A stretch of 32,218 nt of DNA, taken from Rhodobacteraceae bacterium CG17_big_fil_post_rev_8_21_14_2_50_65_11 (lineage in GTDB: Bacteria > Pseudomonadota > Alphaproteobacteria > Rhodobacterales > Rhodobacteraceae). The position numbers and the translations under genes are program-made. Positions 26,328-32,218 of the stretch are shown here, in pieces (position 1 is the stretch's first letter; the number at the start of each line of letters is the position of its first letter). The notes beneath the pieces are model-generated. The model made no database searches and had not been told where the DNA came from. It saw nothing but the letters and a program-made list of their open reading frames with translations. Where the stretch lies: NCBI GenBank assembly GCA_002783145.1, contig PFEX01000004.1, forward strand, positions 1 to 32,218. Reading direction: 5' to 3'.

Positions 26328-26800
26328 GACATGAAGCCTTGCGTCGGCGGGCCGAAACGGCCCCAGATCCGTTCGATCAGCATATCGCGGGTCTGGCGGT
26401 AGGCGGCAAGCTGCGCCTCTCGCGTGTGACCGATGCCGGATGGATCGAGGATCTGCCAATGGTCCACATCGACGTGAAAATGGCGCGTCAGTTCCTGTGC
26501 CCGGCGCAGGCTGGCGGGGCTGAGCGCGATGATCAGGTCGAAGCCTGACAGATCGTCGCCCCATTCCTCCATCTCGTCGAAACTGCGCGAGCGATGGCTT
26601 TCCAGTTCCACCCCGATCTCGGCGCAGACAGCAATGGCGAACCCGTCGATTTCAAGGTCGTTATGCACCCCCGCCGATTGCACATAGGCGGCGTGACCGT
26701 AGAAATGCTTCATCAGCGCCTCGGCAATGGGGGAGCGAATCGCGTTGTGATCGCAGCAGAACAGGACGGATTGGGGGAAGTCCTGCGCCACGCCGTTCAC
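26324..26800 (-). CDS. Low-molecular-weight protein-tyrosine-phosphatase family protein
   Basis: A 158-residue protein with the low-MW phosphatase/arsenate reductase fold. The active-site loop is CDHNAIRSPIAEAL near the N-terminus, giving nucleophile Cys16 and Arg22-Ser23 (CX5RS). The general acid is probably the Asp of the late ILDPSG motif. The start is a GTG at 26800 that overlaps the UPF0262 stop (GTGA); the stop in turn overlaps the nitrilase start. Phosphotyrosine phosphatase is the best guess; arsenate reductase of the thioredoxin type is less likely as the extra redox cysteines are not evident. Confidence 0.88.
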   Translation of the reverse strand: MNGVAQDFPQSVLFCCDHNAIRSPIAEALMKHFYGHAAYVQSAGVHNDLEIDGFAIAVCAEIGVELESHRSRSFDEMEEWGDDLSGFDLIIALSPASLRRAQELTRHFHVDVDHWQILDPSGIGHTREAQLAAYRQTRDMLIERIWGRFGPPTQGFMS

Positions 26801-27279
26801 CCGCCGTAATGCAGGACGCAGACGAGGGTGAAAAGGCGGCGGGCGGTGTCGTGATCGACAGCCGCCTTGCCGTCGAGCCGTTCCTGCAACACCCGCGCGC
26901 CTTCGTCATGGATGCCGCGCCGGGCCATGTCGATCGCCTCGATCTTGCTCGGCGGCAGGGTCTTGACCGCGTCGTAATAGCTTTCGCAGATCTGCCAGTA
27001 ATCCTTGACCACCTGACGGAACGGGCTGAGCGAGAGGTGAAATTCCGCAGCATCCTCGCCGCCCTCTGTATCGACATCGAAGACAAGGCGCCGGTCGCGG
27101 ATCGCAAGGTGCAGCGTGTAGGGCGCCGCGGGTGCGTCACCGCCGTCCCGAACGGGCAGAGCAAAACTGTTGTCTTCCAGAAGATCGAAGACGGCGACCT
27201 TGCGCTCCTGCTCGATCTCGGGCGTCGGCGGTGGCAGGTCGCTGTCGTCGATCTCGATGGCACAGATATCCTTGCTCAT
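26797..27279 (-). CDS. UPF0262 family protein
   Basis: A 160-residue protein of the UPF0262 family, found in alphaproteobacteria and without known function. It opens with MSKDICAIEIDDSDLPPPTPEIEQER and has the conserved parts FHLSLSPFRQVVKDYWQICESYYDAVK and IEAIDMARRGIHDEGARVLQERL. No signal or membrane segment is present. Its start overlaps the hisD stop by four bases (ATGA) and its stop overlaps the phosphatase start, so its translation is tied to both neighbours. The fixed place after hisD is typical for the family. Confidence 0.93.
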   Translation of the reverse strand: MSKDICAIEIDDSDLPPPTPEIEQERKVAVFDLLEDNSFALPVRDGGDAPAAPYTLHLAIRDRRLVFDVDTEGGEDAAEFHLSLSPFRQVVKDYWQICESYYDAVKTLPPSKIEAIDMARRGIHDEGARVLQERLDGKAAVDHDTARRLFTLVCVLHYGG

Positions 27280-28589
27280 TCGCCTGCCCTTTCGTTCAAC
27301 CGCGCCAGCCGAGCCCGCACGCTCAGCCCATGTGCCTCAAGGCTTTCGGACTTGGCAAGCGTTTCGGCCGCAGGGCCGATGGCCTTCAGCGCCTCGGGCG
27401 TCATTTGCGCCACGGTGGTCCGCTTGAGAAAATCCATCACCGACAGGCCCGAAGAAAACCGGGCGGAGCGGGCCGTGGGCAGAACGTGGTTGGGGCCGCC
27501 GACATAATCGCCGATCGCCTCGGGCGTCCATGGCCCGAGGAAGATCGCCCCGGCATGCACGGTCTTCAGGCTCAGCGCCTGCGCATCGGCGACGCACAGT
27601 TCCAGGTGTTCAGGCGCGATGCGGTTGGAAAGCTTGGCCGCCTCGTCGAGGTCTCGCACCGTGATGATGGCGCCAAAGTCACGCCAGCTGGCGCCGGCGA
27701 TGGCGCGCCGCTCCAGCGTTTTCAGCCGCGCCTCTACCGCTTGCGCAACGGCTTGCCCGAACCCGGCATCGTCGGTGATCAGGATCGACTGCGCGCTGTC
27801 GTCGTGCTCAGCCTGGCTTAGTAAATCGAGCGCGATCCAGTCAGGGTCGTTGCTCGCGTCCGCGATGACGAGAATCTCGGACGGCCCGGCGATCATGTCG
27901 ATCCCCACCTTGCCGAACACCCGGCGCTTGGCGGCAGCGACGAAGGCGTTGCCGGGTCCGGTGATCTTGTCGACGGGCTGGATCGTCTCGGTGCCATAGG
28001 CCATGGCGGCGATCGCCTGCGCGCCGCCGATGCGATAGACGGTCTCGACGCCCGACAGATGCGCGGCCAGCAGCACAAGCGGGTTGACCTTGCCATCCGG
28101 CGTCGGCGCGCAGACCACCAGCCGCCCGACGCCAGCCACCTGCGCCGGGATCGCGTTCATCAGCAGCGACGACGGGTAGGACGCCAGCCCCCCCGGCACG
28201 TAGAGACCGGCGGCGGAGACCGGCGACCAGCGCCAGCCCAGCGTCGCGCCCTCGGGGTCGGTCCAGCGGTGATCCTGCGGCATCTGGCGGGTGTGGTAGG
28301 CGCGGATGCGCTCGGCAGCCAGTTCCAGCGCGTCGCGCTCAGGCGCAGGCACCTCATCAATCGCGCTTGCGATTTCTTCGGCCGGAATCGCAAGCGTTTC
28401 AGGCGTCAGCGTCAATCGGTCGAAGCGCGTCGTCAACTCGATCACCGCCGCGTCGCCGCGGTGGCGCACATCAGCGATGATCGCGGCCACCGTTTCGTCC
28501 ACCTCCGGCGTTTCCTCGCGCTTCATGGTCAGAAGCGCCGCGAAGGCCGCGTCGAAGCCATCATCCTTTGTGTTGAGAAAAACCGGCAT
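27276..28589 (-). CDS. hisD: Histidinol dehydrogenase
   Basis: A 437-residue zinc enzyme that oxidises L-histidinol to L-histidine in two NAD-dependent steps, the last reactions of histidine synthesis. The family pattern is clear: RWSPVSAAGLYVPGG, YRIGGAQAIAAMAYGT, DKITGPGNAFVAAAKR, GIDMIAGPSEILVIAD, the zinc and catalytic region DLLSQAEHDDSAQSILIT, and IAPEHLEL. The start at 28589 is where the family N-terminus MPVFLNTKDDGFDAAF begins, with GGTGG as a modest ribosome site; the track frame runs further upstream without homology. It heads a chain of overlapping genes that continues to the nitrilase. Confidence 0.97.
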   Translation of the reverse strand: MPVFLNTKDDGFDAAFAALLTMKREETPEVDETVAAIIADVRHRGDAAVIELTTRFDRLTLTPETLAIPAEEIASAIDEVPAPERDALELAAERIRAYHTRQMPQDHRWTDPEGATLGWRWSPVSAAGLYVPGGLASYPSSLLMNAIPAQVAGVGRLVVCAPTPDGKVNPLVLLAAHLSGVETVYRIGGAQAIAAMAYGTETIQPVDKITGPGNAFVAAAKRRVFGKVGIDMIAGPSEILVIADASNDPDWIALDLLSQAEHDDSAQSILITDDAGFGQAVAQAVEARLKTLERRAIAGASWRDFGAIITVRDLDEAAKLSNRIAPEHLELCVADAQALSLKTVHAGAIFLGPWTPEAIGDYVGGPNHVLPTARSARFSSGLSVMDFLKRTTVAQMTPEALKAIGPAAETLAKSESLEAHGLSVRARLARLNERAGE

Positions 28590-28908
28590 GATCCACCCGT
28601 TGTGATTGCCTCCCTCCTCTACCCGGCTTCGGCGGGGGATTGAAGCGCCAAGGGCTGCAATTTTCGGCCTCATCGGCGGATCGAGCCTTGCGCTCCAAAC
28701 CTGACGGAAAATACTCGGTAACCGCTTGGGGCCTTCTGCGGACGGTTGAGCTTGGGCGCGACGCGCGGAGTCAAGGCAAGTCCACGGCACGACACGCCCG
28801 CACGGGCTGGCCAATCGCGCGGCCACAAACGCCGGTTCTGTCCACATGGCCGACCTGCGTGGTGTCGCGGCGAGGCGCACACGCGCCCCGTTTCTCAACT
28901 GTCGAACG
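28590..28908. other. Upstream region of hisD without a supported gene
   Basis: This 319-base gap separates the GNAT gene from hisD, both on the minus strand. Short open frames exist but show no family pattern. It should contain the promoter of the hisD operon; I see no convincing -35/-10 pair. A small inverted repeat CCCGGCTTCGGCGGG (28621-28635) and purine-rich AGGAGGGAGG on the minus strand lie close to hisD. No leader peptide with a His run was seen, so there is no sign of classic attenuation. Confidence 0.4.
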
Positions 28909-29394
28909 CTAAAGCGCGCGGTCCATCTCGACAAGGTCGAGAAACCGTCCGTCCCGCGTCAGCGCGCGCGGGACGCAAGCGCCAGTCGCCCGGAACCCCG
29001 CCCGTGTGTAAAGCGCACGGGCGGGGGCGTTACCCTCGGCCACGCTCAGCGTCAGGCGACAAACACCCCGCCGGCGCGCCACTGACAGAAGCCCGGACAG
29101 AAGCCGCCACGCGATGCCCTTGCCCCGGTGATCGGCGCGCACGTAAACGGCCTCGATCACCGCGCATTCCGGATCGAGCGCGGCGCACCCGGCGATCTCC
29201 TCCCCGATGCAGGCCACAAGAACAAAGTCGCGCTCCAGTTGCGCGGCAAACGCCGGCAGGGGCCACCCGGCAAGGGCGTCGTGGCTTTCACCGAAGGCCT
29301 CGGGATGCAGCGCCCACACCTCTTGCCGAAGCGACCGCCACAGGCCCGCGTCGCCCGCACCAAGGCGGCGCAAGGTGACGCGCGGGTGCCTCAT
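28909..29394 (-). CDS. GNAT family N-acetyltransferase
   Basis: A 161-residue acetyl-CoA-dependent acetyltransferase with the GNAT fold. The start at 29394 matches the usual opening (VTLRRLGAGDAGLWRSLRQE) and overlaps the DUF2948 stop by four bases (ATGA). The acetyl-CoA pyrophosphate loop is in motif A, VYVRADHRGKGIAWRLL, preceded by the beta-strand region IAGCAALDPECAVIEA. A late NAPARALYTRAGF is the typical motif B. Substrate not known. It is the last gene in the murA transcript before a 319-base gap. Confidence 0.9.
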   Translation of the reverse strand: MRHPRVTLRRLGAGDAGLWRSLRQEVWALHPEAFGESHDALAGWPLPAFAAQLERDFVLVACIGEEIAGCAALDPECAVIEAVYVRADHRGKGIAWRLLSGLLSVARRRGVCRLTLSVAEGNAPARALYTRAGFRATGACVPRALTRDGRFLDLVEMDRAL

Positions 29395-29861
29395 AGGGGA
29401 TGATCCGGCACCTTGCGCGAGGGCGAAAGATAGGGCCGGGTGACGTCGCGCAGGGTGACGTCGATGCATTCGACATCCGCAGCAATCGCCCCGTCGCCCG
29501 CCAGAATCAGCGTGATCCGCCCGGTCCCTTCCTCACCCGGCCGCCAATCCAGCGCCAGCAGCGACAGCACGGTGTCGCGGTCGGCGCGGTCGATCCCGTG
29601 CGAGGCAACGCCAAGGGCGTCCTCGATCACCAGCACCGATTGCACCCGTTCGGGCGGATGGGCGCGGATGCGGCTGCCCTCTTCCCAGCGAAAGCGGTTG
29701 ATCAGCACCGCAAAGCGGCGGCGGGCGCGGTCCCATGTCATCTCCCTGACCGGAAAGACCGCGTCCTGCACCAAGGCCGAGATGACCTTCAGATCCTCGC
29801 CGTCCAGCGCCTTCAGCCGCATCGGCCGTGCGCCACCATCCTCGAAGCGCGCGTCAGTCAT
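29391..29861 (-). CDS. DUF2948 family protein
   Basis: A 156-residue soluble protein of the DUF2948 family, common in alphaproteobacteria just after murA and without known function. Conserved stretches are [40 protein letters not shown] and NRFRWEEG, and a late [19 protein letters not shown]. It starts inside the end of murA (eight-base overlap ATGACTGA) and overlaps the GNAT gene by four bases, so the three genes form one translationally linked set. Confidence 0.93.
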   Translation of the reverse strand: MTDARFEDGGARPMRLKALDGEDLKVISALVQDAVFPVREMTWDRARRRFAVLINRFRWEEGSRIRAHPPERVQSVLVIEDALGVASHGIDRADRDTVLSLLALDWRPGEEGTGRITLILAGDGAIAADVECIDVTLRDVTRPYLSPSRKVPDHPL

Positions 29862-31125
29862 CGCCTTGCACCCGGTCGATTTGCGCCCCGCAGGCGCGCA
29901 GTTTCTCTTCTACCCTCTCATAACCGCGATCGAGGTGATAGACCCGGTTGACCACGGTTTCCCCCTCGGCGGCCAACCCGGCCAGAATCAGCGAGACCGA
30001 GGCCCGCAAGTCGGTGGCCATCACCGGGGCACCGCGCAACCGATCCACCCCCGTCACCGTGGCATGGCCGCCCTGCACGTCGATCCGCGCGCCCATCCGC
30101 CCCAGTTCCGGCGCGTGCATGAAGCGGTTTTCGAAGATTTTCTCCTCCAGCACCGAAACGCCCTCGGCGGTGCACATCAACGCCATCATCTGCGCCTGAA
30201 GGTCGGTGGGAAAGCCCGGAAACGGCGCCGTCACCACATCAACGGCCTTCACCCGGCCATTGCGCCGAGCGACGCGCAGGCCGCGGTCGGTCTCGGCGAT
30301 GTCGATGCCGGCCTCGTACAGCTTGGCGGCGAAGCTTTCGACCAGCGAGAGTTTTCCGCCCAAAAGCTCCACTTCGCCGCCGGTGATCGCAGGGGCCAGC
30401 ATATAGGTGCCAAGCTCGATCCGGTCGGTGACAACCCGGTGGGTCGCCCCATGCAGCCGGTCGACGCCCTCGATTTCGATGGTCGATGTACCCTCGCCCG
30501 CGATCTGCGCCCCCATTGCCCGAAGGCATCTCACGAGATCCACGATTTCCGGCTCGCGCGCGGCATTCTTCAGAACCGTGGTGCCCTTGGCCAGCGTCGC
30601 CGCCATCACCACGTTCTCGGTCGCGCCGACGGAGGCAAAGCCAAGCTCGTGCACCGCGCCCTTCAGTCCGTTCGGCGCGGTGGCGTGCAGGTAGCCGTCG
30701 CGCAGCTCGATCTCGGCGCCGAGCGCTTCCAGCGCGGTGATGTGCAGGTCCATCGGCCGCGCCCCGATGGCACAGCCGCCGGGCAGTGACACCTCGGCCC
30801 GGCCATGGCGCGCCAGAAGCGGCCCAAGCACGAGGTTGGAAGCCCGCATCTTGCGAACGATATCGTAGTGGGCAAGGTGGTTGTCGGCCCCGTGCGACGA
30901 CAGCGCAATGACCTTGCCGTCATTCATCGCCGTCACCTCCGCGCCCAGCGATCGCAGAAGCTCCGCCATGGTGCGGATATCCGACAGCCTTGGCGCATTG
31001 GTCAGCGTCAGCGGCTCCTCGCTCAGAAGTGTGGCGGGCATGAGTGCGAGGCAGGCGTTCTTCGCCCCCGCAATGGGAATCGCACCGGAAAGTTCCGTCC
31101 CGCCCCTGATGATGATCCTGTCCAC
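29854..31125 (-). CDS. murA: UDP-N-acetylglucosamine 1-carboxyvinyltransferase MurA
   Basis: A 423-residue cytoplasmic enzyme that transfers enolpyruvate from PEP to UDP-GlcNAc, the first committed step of peptidoglycan synthesis and the target of fosfomycin. The N-terminal [22 protein letters not shown] has the conserved Lys22. The active-site Cys is Cys118 in [16 protein letters not shown], so the protein should be fosfomycin-sensitive rather than of the Cys-to-Asp type. The remaining sequence is full-length (final region [18 protein letters not shown]). The start is a GTG at 31125 after a GCAGGGC stretch. It follows a small basic protein gene by 52 bases and overlaps DUF2948. Confidence 0.98.
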   Translation of the reverse strand: MDRIIIRGGTELSGAIPIAGAKNACLALMPATLLSEEPLTLTNAPRLSDIRTMAELLRSLGAEVTAMNDGKVIALSSHGADNHLAHYDIVRKMRASNLVLGPLLARHGRAEVSLPGGCAIGARPMDLHITALEALGAEIELRDGYLHATAPNGLKGAVHELGFASVGATENVVMAATLAKGTTVLKNAAREPEIVDLVRCLRAMGAQIAGEGTSTIEIEGVDRLHGATHRVVTDRIELGTYMLAPAITGGEVELLGGKLSLVESFAAKLYEAGIDIAETDRGLRVARRNGRVKAVDVVTAPFPGFPTDLQAQMMALMCTAEGVSVLEEKIFENRFMHAPELGRMGARIDVQGGHATVTGVDRLRGAPVMATDLRASVSLILAGLAAEGETVVNRVYHLDRGYERVEEKLRACGAQIDRVQGDD

Positions 31126-31177
31126 TGCCCTGCCGCCTTTCGCTTGCTGCCTCGATCGGGCCCGGATGCCCCGACCC

Positions 31178-31348
31178 TCAATCCTCTTTGTCGGTATCCG
31201 CCGACCCCGTCGCCTTGCGCGCCCGTGCCTGCGCCTTGCGCCGTGCCATGTTGGCCTTGAGCGCAGCCTTCAGCCGGTCTTCGCGGCTTGGCTTGACGGG
31301 TTTCGAAGGGCGTTGCCCGGCGCTTTGCTTCGAGGTCGGATCTGACAT
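31178..31348 (-). CDS. Small basic conserved hypothetical protein
   Basis: A 56-residue, very hydrophilic protein from the ATG at 31348 ([30 protein letters not shown]...). The middle [29 protein letters not shown] is a basic helix-like segment with many Arg, Lys and Ala, and the end is acidic (TDKED). I believe similar short proteins lie before murA in other Rhodobacteraceae, but that is recollection, not a search. It could bind RNA, DNA or ribosomes; no function is known to me. An upstream in-frame ATG would add four residues. It reads toward murA with a 52-base gap, so it may be in the same transcript. Confidence 0.7.
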   Translation of the reverse strand: MSDPTSKQSAGQRPSKPVKPSREDRLKAALKANMARRKAQARARKATGSADTDKED

Positions 31349-31439
31349 GGCCCCTTGCATACTACCACGACGGAATAGGGTCCAGATTGCGCTTGCACCG
31401 CTGAGCGATTGAGTCTAGTTCACCGCCCACGATGATAGG

Positions 31440-31514
<75 letters not shown>

Positions 31515-31701
31515 TCTCGCTTTTTGCCCCGAACCAGACCGGATTTACCGGAGAGCGGAAAACACCGCTGCGCTGCGCTATCGCCCCGTATCTGACGGGC
31601 CGGCAGCACGGCGCGGCGCGCTCAAGGATCTTCTTGCACCAAGGCGCAGGGCGGTTAGCGTATCGCCGCCGGTCCTATTGTCGACAGAGGGGTGCCCGAT
31701 C

Positions 31702-32218
31702 ATGAAACTGCTGTTCATCCATCAGAATTATCCCGGCCAGTATCGGCAACTGGTGGAGTGGCTCGCCGCGCAAGGCGAACATGAGATCGTATTCCTGACG
31801 CAGCGCAAGGACATTCCACCCGCACGGGGACTCAAGGTGGTGCGCTACAATCGGCATCATTCCCCCGCCAAGGACGCCTATGCGCTGTCGCGCTACTGGG
31901 AAGAGAGCACAGGCTCGGGCTATGGTGCCGCGCTGGCCTGTCAGAAGCTGAAAGCGGCCGGCTTCACCCCCGATATCATCATCGGCCATGTCGGCTGGGG
32001 CGAACTGACATTCACCAAGCTCGTCTGGCCGAGTGTGCCGGTGCTCGGCTATTTCGAGTATTACTTTCTGGCCAAGGGCGGTTCGGTCGGGTTCGACCCG
32101 GAATTCCCGCCAACCGAGGCAACGCCCTACATCATGCACGCGCGCAACGCGGTGAACTTCATCAACCTCGAGACCGTGGACATGGGCCAGTCGCCGACGC
32201 AATGGCAGCGCGACACCT
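31702..32218 (+). CDS. Glycosyltransferase (GT4-type, N-terminal part), truncated by the window end
   Basis: An ATG at 31702 opens a frame with no stop before the window ends, so it is absent from the ORF track; 172 residues are visible. The protein starts MKLLFIHQNYPGQYRQLVEWL, an opening typical of the N-terminal domain of a family-4 glycosyltransferase group that follows a GT-B fold. Further conserved-looking parts are DIIIGHVGWGELTFTKLVWP and GYFEYYF. Such enzymes transfer sugars from nucleotide sugars in polysaccharide or glycan synthesis at the cytoplasmic side of the membrane. The catalytic C-terminal domain is outside the window, so donor and acceptor cannot be judged. Confidence 0.82.
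   Translation, partial: MKLLFIHQNYPGQYRQLVEWLAAQGEHEIVFLTQRKDIPPARGLKVVRYNRHHSPAKDAYALSRYWEESTGSGYGAALACQKLKAAGFTPDIIIGHVGWGELTFTKLVWPSVPVLGYFEYYFLAKGGSVGFDPEFPPTEATPYIMHARNAVNFINLETVDMGQSPTQWQRDT

Noticed and set aside
29440-30789. 449-residue plus-strand ORF
   Set aside because: Antisense to DUF2948 and murA; low-complexity His/Arg-rich translation.
31515-31701. Possible small RNA or terminator after tRNA-Thr
   Set aside because: Small inverted repeats (CCGG-ATTTA-CCGG and AGCGG-AAAACA-CCGCT) exist, but there is no T run or promoter that would support an RNA gene.

Overview
The window reads as chromosomal DNA of an alphaproteobacterium of the Rhodobacteraceae (Roseobacter/Rhodobacter group). 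The grounds are high GC with long antisense shadow ORFs, and gene sets and orders typical of that family: murA-DUF2948, hisD-UPF0262-low-MW phosphatase-infA-maf-RNase E/G-yacG, a fused PntA, DUF3422, and a MocR regulator beside a taurine-pyruvate-type aminotransferase. I assigned about 32 protein genes (two cut by the window edges) and one tRNA-Thr. I saw no insertion sequence, phage gene, CRISPR array or rRNA.

Left part (1-9.3 kb). A truncated FrcK-like kinase and a PfkB fructokinase end at a bidirectional terminator, facing pntA-pntB (proton-pumping transhydrogenase). Divergent from pntA is a membrane-anchored DUF3422 protein. A small lipoprotein lies divergent to moaA (molybdopterin synthesis), followed by a CX5R dual-specificity-type phosphatase on the minus strand.

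Peptide/acyl-amino-acid region (8.7-20.1 kb). On the minus strand lie an ArgE-like M20 deacetylase, three tandem M20D aminoacylase paralogues and a SAM methyltransferase, with gaps of 72, 14, 22 and 3 bases. Divergent from them is a complete five-gene dipeptide/oligopeptide ABC importer (ATPase, ATPase, binding protein, permease, permease). The 219-base divergent control region has a clean palindrome and a 9-base direct repeat. The simplest reading is a transporter that imports N-acylated amino acids or small peptides and a set of intracellular hydrolases with diversified specificity that releases them. This is the most system-like part of the window.

Aminotransferase region (20.1-23.1 kb). 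A MocR/TauR-type GntR-aminotransferase regulator is divergent from a class III aminotransferase close to taurine- or hypotaurine-pyruvate aminotransferase. The intergenic region carries four copies of CTGGC(C/G)(T/C)TA(C/T)C arranged as two direct-repeat pairs, a likely operator.

Housekeeping region (23.2-31.3 kb, all minus strand). In transcription order: a 56-aa basic protein, murA, DUF2948, GNAT acetyltransferase, then after a 319-base gap hisD, UPF0262, low-MW phosphatase and a nitrilase-family amidase joined by 4-base stop/start overlaps, then infA, maf, a compact RNase E/G and the zinc protein yacG. At the right end are tRNA-Thr(GGT) and the start of a glycosyltransferase that runs off the window.
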